DNA of 64,000 bases, taken from positions 1 through 64,000 of the forward strand of contig JAJDGD010000003.1 in NCBI GenBank assembly GCA_030265505.1, in the 5' to 3' direction. The stretch is from Ruminococcaceae bacterium OttesenSCG-928-O06 (lineage in GTDB: Bacteria; Bacillota; Clostridia; Oscillospirales; Ruminococcaceae). The translations under genes were made by a program, and so were the position numbers. Positions 30,657 through 39,324 of the stretch are shown in pieces. The notes beneath the pieces are model-generated. The model was not told the DNA's origin. It saw nothing but the letters and a program-made list of their open reading frames with translations, and did no database searches. How positions within the stretch are numbered: the first letter of the stretch is position 1; every line of letters starts with the position of its first letter.

Positions 30657-30888
30657 CTCCCATCAGGTGGTTTGCCATAAAAGGACAGGTTGTATTTGCC
30701 AATGAACGAGGCGGGGCAAACACAGAGTTTCATACCTCCGCCCCTTGGGCAAAATGCGCGCCGAAGGCGCAAAAGCGGGGGCTCCCGCGATATGATACTC
30801 TCTTTATTATAGCACCTTCTTCGCCTTTAATTCAACCGGCGGGTGTGCTACAATAAGGCCAGAACAACTGTATAAGGAGGGCCCGAAG

Positions 30889-32064
30889 ATGATGGACCGG
30901 GTATTTTTGATAATACTGGACAGTTTTGGCATTGGTGACGCGCCCGACGCCGCCGCGTTTGGCGACGAAGGCAGCAATACCCTGGCGGCCGTGGCAAAAA
31001 GCAAGGAGTTCCATGCGCCGAACCTGCAAAAGCTGGGGCTGTTCAACATAGACAAGGTGCCCTGCCTGCCCAAGGCCGCCGCCCCGCAAGGTGCCTTTGC
31101 GCGTCTTGAGGAGGTAAGCTGCGGCAAGGACACCACCACCGGCCACTGGGAGATTGCGGGCATTGAGAGCCCAAAGGCCATGCCGGTGTTCCCCAATGGC
31201 TTTCCGCAAAGTTTCATCGATGCATTTGAACAGGCAGTGGGCCGCAAAACCCTGTGCAACCGGCCTTACTCCGGCACCGAGGTGATCAAGGCCTATGGCG
31301 AGGAGCATATGCGTACCGGCGCGCTTATCGTGTACACCAGCGCAGACAGCGTGTTTCAAATAGCAGCAAACGAGGCCGTGGTGCCGCTGGAGGAGCTGTA
31401 CCGCATTTGCGAGGTGGCACGCACCATGCTAACGGGAGATTTGGCCGTGGGCCGCGTGATTGCCCGGCCCTTTGTGGGCACAACCCCCGAGAACTTTGCC
31501 CGCACACCGAACCGGCACGATTTTTCCCTGGCCCCGCCCAAGCCCACGGTGCTGGACGCCCTGGCCGCCGCCGGCAAGGACGTGATTGGCGTGGGGAAGA
31601 TATACGACATCTTTGCCGGCAAGGGCATCACAGAGAAGATTGCCTCTAAAAACAACGACGAGGGTATGGAAATTACCCTGCAGCTGGCGAAGCGGCCCTT
31701 TAACGGGCTTGCCTTTATTAACCTGGTGGATTTTGACATGATATACGGCCATCGCAACGATGTAGACGGTTACGCGCGGGCCATCAGCGCGTTTGATGTG
31801 GGGCTGGGCAAGCTGCTGCCGCTTTTGGGGCCGCGGGACGTGCTGATGATTACCGCGGACCACGGATGCGACCCCTCCACCCCCTCTACCGACCACAGCC
31901 GTGAGTGCGTACCATTTTTGCTGGCGGGCCCGGCGGTGCGCAGCGGGGCCAATTTGGGCACCCAGGTGTCCTTTGGGTGTGTGGCCAACACCATTGCCCA
32001 GTGTTTTGGCCTGCCGCAAAGCTACCCCGGGCACAGCTTGTGGGACGCCGCGGCAAAAAAGTGA
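30889..32064 (+). CDS. deoB: Phosphopentomutase
   Basis: DRVFLIILDSFGIGDAPDAAAFGDEGSNTLAA; MITADHGCDPSTPSTDHSRECVPFLLAGP. Confidence 0.95.
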   Translation: MMDRVFLIILDSFGIGDAPDAAAFGDEGSNTLAAVAKSKEFHAPNLQKLGLFNIDKVPCLPKAAAPQGAFARLEEVSCGKDTTTGHWEIAGIESPKAMPVFPNGFPQSFIDAFEQAVGRKTLCNRPYSGTEVIKAYGEEHMRTGALIVYTSADSVFQIAANEAVVPLEELYRICEVARTMLTGDLAVGRVIARPFVGTTPENFARTPNRHDFSLAPPKPTVLDALAAAGKDVIGVGKIYDIFAGKGITEKIASKNNDEGMEITLQLAKRPFNGLAFINLVDFDMIYGHRNDVDGYARAISAFDVGLGKLLPLLGPRDVLMITADHGCDPSTPSTDHSRECVPFLLAGPAVRSGANLGTQVSFGCVANTIAQCFGLPQSYPGHSLWDAAAKK

Positions 32065-32316
32065 CGCATCGAGTGTTTTTGGATATTGGACACGCGCAAA
32101 AGCACTGTTTCATCGCGCCTTTCGCGCAGCCTTTCCTTGCCGCGCCACTTGGGGCTGCCGCACAAAAGCGGCGTGAATCATCGGCAAATTTATCCAGCTT
32201 TGTGCATTGCCCGTTTAAAAACACGCTCCCGGCCGCATAAATATTTCCTGTATTTTGAAAGGATTGCCCACCTGCCCTCGTTCCCTTAACAGAAGGATGC
32301 AAAAAGGGAAAGCGAG

Positions 32317-32478
32317 GTGCGGTTTGTGGCGTTGATTGGGACGATTGTAGTTTGCCTTTTGGTATGTGTTGGGTACATCTTTTTTGTGGCCGCGGCCCCG
32401 CAGGACGCACCGTCCCGCCCCGCCACCCAAAAGAAAGACGCCCCCGCCGCAAAAAGCAAAGGCGACACCGCCGCATAG
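32317..32478 (+). CDS. Predicted 53-aa single-TM protein
   Basis: GTG start, VRFVALIGTIVVCLLVCVGYIFFVAAAPQDAPSRPATQKKDAPAAKSKGDTAA*; below the ORF-track length cutoff. Confidence 0.45.
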   Translation: MRFVALIGTIVVCLLVCVGYIFFVAAAPQDAPSRPATQKKDAPAAKSKGDTAA

Positions 32479-32560
32479 AAGCGGCACATGGGGCGCCCAA
32501 CTTTGCGTGCCCTGCCGCAGGCCTGCTGCCTTGGCCTGGCGGCTGCAAGTAAAAAACAAG

Positions 32561-32610
32561 AAACCACCGGTTATCGCCCTTGTGGGCGCCATAGCCGGTG
32601 GCTTTTTGTT
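32561..32610. terminator. Bidirectional-looking terminator between 32478 and the ABC exporter
   Basis: aaaccaccggttatcgccc-ttgt-gggcgccatagccggtggcttttt (imperfect stem, A tract 5' and T tract 3'). Confidence 0.55.
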
Positions 32611-32743
32611 TCCTGGGGAATCTTCTTGCCGCCCGGTGCTGCAATGTGCCAGAGAGCAGGCATGAATCAGGACGGGTGTACTAAAATGAGAAAGCATGGG
32701 AACATCGGGAGAGCAAAGCCGAAAAAATAGCGAAAGTGATGCC

Positions 32744-34501
32744 TCAGGTGGTTTCCAGCCCTTGGAACTGGGTTTCGTACAGGCGGCGGTACACGCCGTT
32801 TTGGTCTTGCATCAGTTGGGCGTGGGTGCCCTGCTCGGCAATGCCGCTGTCGGTAAGCACCACAATCCTGTCTGCATTGCGCACGGTGGAAAGCCGGTGC
32901 GCCACCACCAGGGTGGTGCGGTTTTTGGCCAGCGCGTCGAAGGCCTGCTGTATGGCAAGCTCGGTCACGTTGTCCAAAGCGCTCGTGGCTTCGTCTAAAA
33001 TTAGGATGGGAGGGTTCTTTAAGAACACCCGCGCAATAGAGATGCGCTGCTTTTGCCCGCCGCTTAGTTTGGCGCCTCGCTCGCCAATGTGGGTGTCGTA
33101 CCCGTCGGGCAGCGCCGCCACATACTCGTGCAGGCCGGCCTTTTGGGCGGCGTCCACAATGGCCGCTTCGTCGGCGGCAAGGTTGCCGTAGGCGATATTC
33201 TCCCGGAGGGTGCCGGAGAAGATGAACACGTCCTGCTGCACAATGCCGATGGAGCGGCGCAACTCGGTATAGTCGAAGTCTTCCACATCGACGCCATCCA
33301 GCGTGATGTTGCCCGTTTGCGGGCTGTAAAAGCGGGGGATAAGGTGGCACAACGTAGTTTTGCCCCCGCCCGAGGGGCCCACCAGTGCCAGGGTTTGCCC
33401 GGCGGGAATGTGCAAATCGATGTGGCTGAGCACGAGGCCCTTGTCCCCGTAAGTGAAGCTCACGTCATTGAAGGCGATGTCGCCGTGGATGATTTTGGGG
33501 CTTTCGGGGGCGGCAGGGTTTTGCTCGGGGGCGGTGGCCATCACCTCGGCAAAACGGGAAAAGCCGCTCATCCCGTCCTGGAACTGTTCCACAAACTGGT
33601 TCAGCCGGCGGATGGGCTGGGTAAAGTTGCCGATGTACAGCAGGTAGGCGGCAAAGTCTCCAATGTTGATTTTGCCCTGGAACACGAAGATGCCGGCGGC
33701 CAAAAGGGCCGTCCAGGTAAGCACGTCTATACCGAAGGACATGCCCGAGTGGTAGGACGCCATCACCCGGTATGCCAGGGTGTGCGCCTGCACCAAAGCG
33801 CCGCTGCGGCGGCCAAATTTCTCCTCCTCATAGTCGGTGTTGGCAAAGGCCTTCACCACGCGGATGCCCGACAGGCTGTTTTGGATATCGGCGTTGATGG
33901 CGGCGGTCTCCTCGCGCCGGCGGCGGAAGGCCCGCTGCAGGCGGTTCATCATGCGCATGTTAAAAAAGATGAGCACCGGCAAAAAGATGAAGATGATGCA
34001 GGTGAGCAACAGGTTGATGCGCCCCAACATGACAAAGGCCCCGGCAAATGAGATGATGGAGATGAACAAATCCTCCGGGCCGTGGTGGGCAAGCTCGGTG
34101 ATCTCCATCAAATCGTTCACGATGCGGCTCATCAGGCTGCCGGTTTGGTTTTCGTCAAAATAGCTGAAGGGAAGGCTTTGCATGTGGTGGAACAAATCTC
34201 GGCGCATGTCTGCCTGCATGCGGGCGCCCATGATGTGCCCCCAGCTCATCACAAACCAGTTAAGGCCAAGTTTCACCACATAGATGCCAAGCAGGATGGC
34301 GCACCAGGTGAGGAACAGCCGCATGTTGCCGCTGGGCACATAGTCGTTTATAATGCTGCGGGTGACCATGGGGTAGAACATGTCGCACACGGCCAGCAGA
34401 AGCGCCGCGGCCATGTCTGCGATAAAAAGGCCCAGATGGGGCCGATAATAGCGGGCCAGCATGCGCACCAGCGCGCCTTTTTTTGCCTTGGGTTGTGTCA
34501 A
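32744..34501 (-). CDS. ABC transporter ATP-binding/permease protein (MsbA-like exporter)
   Basis: TM domain, then LALVGPSGGGKTTLCHLIPRFY; LSGGQKQRISIARVFLKNPPILILDEATSALD. Confidence 0.93.
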   Translation of the reverse strand: MTQPKAKKGALVRMLARYYRPHLGLFIADMAAALLLAVCDMFYPMVTRSIINDYVPSGNMRLFLTWCAILLGIYVVKLGLNWFVMSWGHIMGARMQADMRRDLFHHMQSLPFSYFDENQTGSLMSRIVNDLMEITELAHHGPEDLFISIISFAGAFVMLGRINLLLTCIIFIFLPVLIFFNMRMMNRLQRAFRRRREETAAINADIQNSLSGIRVVKAFANTDYEEEKFGRRSGALVQAHTLAYRVMASYHSGMSFGIDVLTWTALLAAGIFVFQGKINIGDFAAYLLYIGNFTQPIRRLNQFVEQFQDGMSGFSRFAEVMATAPEQNPAAPESPKIIHGDIAFNDVSFTYGDKGLVLSHIDLHIPAGQTLALVGPSGGGKTTLCHLIPRFYSPQTGNITLDGVDVEDFDYTELRRSIGIVQQDVFIFSGTLRENIAYGNLAADEAAIVDAAQKAGLHEYVAALPDGYDTHIGERGAKLSGGQKQRISIARVFLKNPPILILDEATSALDNVTELAIQQAFDALAKNRTTLVVAHRLSTVRNADRIVVLTDSGIAEQGTHAQLMQDQNGVYRRLYETQFQGLETT

Positions 34502-34502
34502 A

Positions 34503-34955
34503 TCAAAATGCCTCCGATATCATCTGTATATAGGGCAGGCGGGCAAAGCCCATGCGTTCGTACAAGGCCATGGCGCGGGTGTTGTCCGGCGCCACTTCCA
34601 GCCGCAGGCGGGCCGCCTTGCCGCGGTACTCGTTTTGAATAAAGGCAAACAACGCCTGCCCCAGCCCCGCGCCGCGGCACTCGGGCAAAATGGCGGCCTC
34701 CTCTATCAATACTACGGGGCCGCCGGCCTCGGTGGAATAGGAAAACGAAAGGGCGCAAAAGCCCACAAGCTTGCCATCTTGCTGCACGGCTAGCCCCCGC
34801 ACCCGGGCAGAGCCCCCGCCGCACATCTCGTCATACACATCGGCAAAGTGGGCCAGGGGAATGTCGTGGTCCACCGCGGGGGAGTGGTAGAACGCGTCCA
34901 CCATGGCCAACACGGCCTCTTTGTCTTCGGCTGTAAAATCCCGTATTACTACCAT
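34503..34955 (-). CDS. GNAT family N-acetyltransferase
   Basis: IEEAAILPECRGAGLGQALFAFIQNEYRGKAARLRLEVAPDNTRAMALYERMGF. Confidence 0.88.
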   Translation of the reverse strand: MVVIRDFTAEDKEAVLAMVDAFYHSPAVDHDIPLAHFADVYDEMCGGGSARVRGLAVQQDGKLVGFCALSFSYSTEAGGPVVLIEEAAILPECRGAGLGQALFAFIQNEYRGKAARLRLEVAPDNTRAMALYERMGFARLPYIQMISEAF

Positions 34956-34998
34956 GGTATCCTCCGTTTGGGGCGGGCGGCGGGCGGCGCGCGGCGTT

Positions 34999-35760
34999 TT
35001 ACGCCATTTGCCGGCGGAACACCCACATGTACAAAATGGCCAGCACCTCGCGCAAATAGCTGGGCAACAGGGTGGTAAGGTTCATGCTGGCGGGCAGGGT
35101 GCGCACGCTGGTAAAGCCCAGCTTTTCGGCATAGCGGCCGGCGCGGTAGCAGTGAAAGGCATTGGTTACCACCGCCACCGGGGCGTCGGCGCCGATGCCC
35201 TTTTCTGCCAGCAGCGCCTGGGCAAAGCGCAGGTTTTCCTCGGTAGAAGTGCTTTTGTCCTCCACCAAAATGCACGCCTCGGGCACGCCTTTTTCCACCA
35301 ACCAGCGCTGCATGGCCACCGCCTCGGGAATGTCCTCGCCAGGGCCCTGGCCGCCCGTAACAACAAGCAGCGCTTCGGGGTTCTCCTGCCAGGCGTCGTA
35401 CGCAGCCACCAGGCGGCGGCGCAACAAATCGCCCACGCTCTCGCCCCGCAGACCGGCCCCCAGCACAATCAATGCTTTCTCGTCCCCTTTGGCGCGGCCA
35501 CTGTACCCGCTTACGGCCACAAACAAAAACAGGGCAGCATACAGGCATACGCCGCCAATGAAAACAGCTTTTATCACGCGCCCCACTGGGGTGGCCGTAA
35601 AGGAATCGATAGAGCGATGGAACAGCCCATACACAACCAGCGCGGCGGAACAGCCCCACATGATGAGCGTGCCGGCGTTGTAGTTGGTGCGTAGCGAAAT
35701 GGCGATGCTGTTCGCGGTGAACAGGGCTGCCAGCGCCCAGGTTATGATCGACTTCAGCAT
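34999..35760 (-). CDS. YdcF/DUF218 (ElyC/SanA-like) family protein
   Basis: N-terminal TM segments, then ALIVLGAGLRGESVGDLLRRRLVAAYDAWQENPEALLVVTGGQGPGEDIPEAVAMQRWLVEKGVPEACILVEDKSTSTEENLRFA. Confidence 0.88.
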   Translation of the reverse strand: MLKSIITWALAALFTANSIAISLRTNYNAGTLIMWGCSAALVVYGLFHRSIDSFTATPVGRVIKAVFIGGVCLYAALFLFVAVSGYSGRAKGDEKALIVLGAGLRGESVGDLLRRRLVAAYDAWQENPEALLVVTGGQGPGEDIPEAVAMQRWLVEKGVPEACILVEDKSTSTEENLRFAQALLAEKGIGADAPVAVVTNAFHCYRAGRYAEKLGFTSVRTLPASMNLTTLLPSYLREVLAILYMWVFRRQMA

Positions 35761-35924
35761 AGATAATATTGTACCAACTGCCGCCAAAGAAAGCAACCGC
35801 CGCCCCGGTTGCGTCCCTTCCCAAAGCACATAAAATGCTGAAAGGCGCGATTTTTCCTTGTTCCCCAGGCCGTGTGTGTGGTATAATTATAATATTCACA
35901 ATCTGAAACAAGGGGGCTGCCCGC

Positions 35925-36401
35925 GTGAAGGTTTCAACAAAGGGAAGATACGCACTTCGCATGATGGTGGACCTGGCCGCGTTTGACGGGGAGGAGTATA
36001 TTTCCCTGCGTGATGTGGCCGAGCGGCAGGGTGTCTCAATGAAGTATATGGAGCAGATTGTAAGCCAGCTTACCCACGCGGGCCTTTTATACAGCGTGCG
36101 CGGGCCCCAGGGCGGCTACCGCCTGGCAAAGCGCCCACAAGAGTATCGGGTGGGGGATATTTTGCGTGCTACCGAGGGGGATTTGATGTTGGTGTCCTGC
36201 CTTGGGGCACAGCCCAACCCTTGCCCGCGCGCCGCCGCCTGTCCCACCCTGCCACTGTGGGAGGGGCTGCAGCAACACATTTTGGAGTATGTGGACGGCA
36301 TTACCCTGCAAGACCTTGTGAACACGGGGCAGGAAAAGCGGGAAGCCCTGCAGGAGGAAGAAGGGGGAGCAGAGGATGGACAAGCCCTTGCAAGCGTTTG
36401 A
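35925..36401 (+). CDS. Rrf2-family transcriptional regulator
   Basis: [69 protein letters not shown]; Cys at [18 protein letters not shown]. Confidence 0.9.
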   Translation: MKVSTKGRYALRMMVDLAAFDGEEYISLRDVAERQGVSMKYMEQIVSQLTHAGLLYSVRGPQGGYRLAKRPQEYRVGDILRATEGDLMLVSCLGAQPNPCPRAAACPTLPLWEGLQQHILEYVDGITLQDLVNTGQEKREALQEEEGGAEDGQALASV

Positions 36402-37314
36402 GGCTGCCATAGGCGGCACCCCCCTGGTGCGGCTGCTGCGGCTGGAGAAGGCGCTGGGCTGCAGCGCGGAGTTGCTGGCAAAGGTGGAGGGAAAAAACCC
36501 CGCCGGCAGCGTGAAAGACCGTGTGGCCAAAGCCATGATAGACGCGGCGGAAGCAAACGGCAGCCTTGCGCCGGGCGGGGTATTGATAGAGCCCACCAGC
36601 GGCAACACGGGCATAGGCCTTGCGGCCGTGGGCATTCCCCGGGGGTACCGCGTGATGCTTACCATGCCGGATACCATGAGCGAAGAGAGGCGCCGCCTGC
36701 TGCGTGCCTATGGCGCCAAGCTGGTGCTTACGCCCGGGGCCCTTGGCATGAAGGGCGCCATAGAAAAGGCGCAAAGCCTTTGTCGCGAAACACCAGGCGC
36801 CATTGTGCCCGGCCAGTTTGAAAACCCCGCAAACCCCGCCGCCCACCGCGCCACCACCGGGCCTGAGATTTGGGCCCAAAGCGAAGGGCTGGTGGACGTG
36901 CTGGTGGCGGGCGTTGGCACCGGTGGCACCGTTACCGGGGCAGGCGGCTACCTGAAAGAGAAAAACCCGCAATTGCAAGTGGTGGCGGTGGAACCGGCAT
37001 CCTCGCCGGTGCTGGCGGGTGGCAAAGCCGGGCCCCACGGCCTGCAGGGTATAGGTGCGGGTTTTGTGCCCGGGGTGCTGGATGTTTCCCTTTTGGACGA
37101 AGTGGTGCCCGTGCAAGACCAAGACGCCTACGAGATGGGCCGCCTGCTGGCCGGCACCGAGGGCATTCTTGCGGGGGTGTCCTCCGGCGCGGCGCTTTGG
37201 GCGGCCCTGCAGCTGGCGCAGCGCCGCCAAAACGCGGGCAAGCGCATTGTGGTGATTTTGCCGGACACGGGGGAGCGCTACCTTTCCACCCCCCTGTTTG
37301 CCACAGAGGAATAG
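36376..37314 (+). CDS. cysK: Cysteine synthase A
   Basis: [16 protein letters not shown]...[24 protein letters not shown]...[12 protein letters not shown]; overlaps the rrf2 gene. Confidence 0.93.
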   Translation: MDKPLQAFEAAIGGTPLVRLLRLEKALGCSAELLAKVEGKNPAGSVKDRVAKAMIDAAEANGSLAPGGVLIEPTSGNTGIGLAAVGIPRGYRVMLTMPDTMSEERRRLLRAYGAKLVLTPGALGMKGAIEKAQSLCRETPGAIVPGQFENPANPAAHRATTGPEIWAQSEGLVDVLVAGVGTGGTVTGAGGYLKEKNPQLQVVAVEPASSPVLAGGKAGPHGLQGIGAGFVPGVLDVSLLDEVVPVQDQDAYEMGRLLAGTEGILAGVSSGAALWAALQLAQRRQNAGKRIVVILPDTGERYLSTPLFATEE

Positions 37315-37317
37315 CAA

Positions 37318-37357
37318 CATACAAAAAGCCCCGCCAACAGGCGGGGCTTTTTGTATG
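37318..37357. terminator. Bidirectional terminator between cysK and hydA (convergent)
   Basis: Perfect 18-bp stem catacaaaaagccccgcc-aaca-ggcggggctttttgtatg. Confidence 0.85.
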
Positions 37358-37367
37358 CAAGCTTTTC

Positions 37368-38762
37368 TTATACAGGGTGCGCCGTGCGGCGCAGGTAACG
37401 CCCGCGGCCCTCGTTGCCCAAAAATACACCGTGCTCGGCAATCAGTTGCCCCCGGCTGAAGGTGTGGGTGGGCCTGCCGCGCAGGCGCATGCCTTCGTAG
37501 GGGGTGTAGTCCACATTTTCGTGCAGATCCTCGGCGCGCACCGTCCATTCAGCGTCGGGGTCAAACAGAACAAAGTCGGCGTCGGCACCGGGCACAATGT
37601 CCCCCTTGGCGGGCGCGGCGCCAAACACCCTGGCCGGGGTGGTGCAGCAGCAGCGCACCATCTGCGGCAAGCTGATGCGCCCGGCGCGCACCCCTTCGGA
37701 AAATAGCAGCGCCATACGCAGTTCCACGCCCGGCGCGCCGTTGGGGCACTGGGTAAAATCCCCGGCGCCGCGCTGCTTTTGGGTGGCAAAAAAGAAGGGG
37801 CAATGGTCGGTGCCGATGGTATCTACCTCGCCGGCGGCCAAAGCCTGCCACAGGGCATCCACATCGGCGGGTTTGCGCAGGGGCGGGCTCATGATATATT
37901 TCAGTCCCTCTGCATCGTCGTCATATTTCTCGTCGGTCAGGGACAAATACTGCGGGCAGGTCTCGGCTGTGATGTTCTTTTGACCTTCGGCGCGGGCCAG
38001 CTGCAACGCGGCCAGGCCCCGCTTGCTGGAAAGGTGCACGATGTAGATGTGTGCGTCCCCGGCGATGTGGGCCAGCATCAGCGTGCGGAACACTGCCTCG
38101 GCCTCGGCGGCGGCGGGGCGGCTTAACGGGTGGTAGCGCGCCTGGGTGTGCCCCTCGCGCACATACTGCGCCCGCAGCGCGGTAATGGCGGCGTCATTCT
38201 CGCAGTGTACGCACACGGTAAGGCCCAGTTCTTTTGCGCGCTGCAGCACCCGCAGCACGTCGGCGTCTTCCAGCTTATAATCGTAGGTGAGGTATACCTT
38301 CACGCTGGAGATTCCCTCGTCGTCCCGCAGGCGGGCCATGTCGGCCAGCACCTCGTCGTTTACATGCTGCACCACACCGTGGAAGCCATAGTCCACCACG
38401 GCGCGCTGTGCCAGCCGGTGGTACACCGCGGGCTGGTGGCAAAGCGCGCAGCCCGGCGGGCCAAAGGCCATGTGGTCAATCACGGTGGTGGTGCCCCCCA
38501 AAGCGGCCGCCACTGTACCTGTGTAAAAATCATCGCTGGCGCGGGTAAAGCCCACGTCCAAGTCGAAGTGGGTATGGGCGTCCACCCCGCCGGGCAGCAA
38601 CAGGTGGCCGCCGGCGTCAAAGCGGGAAGCCTCTGTGGGGGAGGGCAGGGCCTCTCCTTCGCGGTACAGACGGGCCACTTTTTCTCCCTCCACCAGCACG
38701 CCCCCGCGGAACACCTCGCTGCTGGTGGCTATGGTGGCGTTGTGAATCAGCAGGTTTTGCAT
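37368..38762 (-). CDS. hydA: Dihydropyrimidinase/hydantoinase-like amidohydrolase (HydA/HyuA)
   Basis: MQNLLIHNATIATSSEVFRGGVLVEGEKV...LLLPGGVDAHTHFDLDVGFTRASDDFYTGTVAAALGGTTTVIDHMAF; IGTDHCPFF. Confidence 0.88.
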   Translation of the reverse strand: MQNLLIHNATIATSSEVFRGGVLVEGEKVARLYREGEALPSPTEASRFDAGGHLLLPGGVDAHTHFDLDVGFTRASDDFYTGTVAAALGGTTTVIDHMAFGPPGCALCHQPAVYHRLAQRAVVDYGFHGVVQHVNDEVLADMARLRDDEGISSVKVYLTYDYKLEDADVLRVLQRAKELGLTVCVHCENDAAITALRAQYVREGHTQARYHPLSRPAAAEAEAVFRTLMLAHIAGDAHIYIVHLSSKRGLAALQLARAEGQKNITAETCPQYLSLTDEKYDDDAEGLKYIMSPPLRKPADVDALWQALAAGEVDTIGTDHCPFFFATQKQRGAGDFTQCPNGAPGVELRMALLFSEGVRAGRISLPQMVRCCCTTPARVFGAAPAKGDIVPGADADFVLFDPDAEWTVRAEDLHENVDYTPYEGMRLRGRPTHTFSRGQLIAEHGVFLGNEGRGRYLRRTAHPV

Positions 38763-38848
38763 ACCTTGCCCCCTTGTGGGATGGCCGGCCAAGGCCGGCA
38801 AATGTGGCCGCGCGGTATGCACCCGGGCGGCCGTGGTATTGTACCCCC

Positions 38849-39319
38849 TTATTGCTGCGCGCCGGGCGGGGGCACGTTTAGCGCGCGCGCCAGTGCCCAG
38901 CGCTGGTTTGGCAGCACAAGCTCTTCCAGGGCTTGCGCTGCGGGCAGCCACTGCAGGGTGTGGTCCTCCTCGCCGGTGCCGCCGCTGTGCCCGGCGGGCA
39001 GGCAGAAGTAAAAATGCCCCACCACACGCACATACTCCCCGCTGGAAAGCGAGCGCACATAGCAGTTGGCGCCGCCAATAAAGGCGCCGGGCTGCACCAA
39101 AAGGCCGGTCTCTTCGTAAAACTCGCGCCGCAGGCATGCGGCATGGTTTTCGCCCGCCTCTATGCCGCCCCCGGGCAAAAACAACAGGTTTTGATAGCGC
39201 ACCACGGCCAGGGTATGCTCCTCGGCAAACAGCAGGCCATACACGCCCGGGCGGTCCCGGTACTGCTGGCCGGGCAATTTTTTGCCAAAGGTGGGGGCGG
39301 CTTCGTTTTGCATAGGCAC
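38849..39319 (-). CDS. NUDIX hydrolase
   Basis: Nudix box-like GGGIEAGENHAACLRREFYEETGLLV. Confidence 0.85.
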   Translation of the reverse strand: MPMQNEAAPTFGKKLPGQQYRDRPGVYGLLFAEEHTLAVVRYQNLLFLPGGGIEAGENHAACLRREFYEETGLLVQPGAFIGGANCYVRSLSSGEYVRVVGHFYFCLPAGHSGGTGEEDHTLQWLPAAQALEELVLPNQRWALARALNVPPPGAQQ

Positions 39320-39324
39320 CTCGA

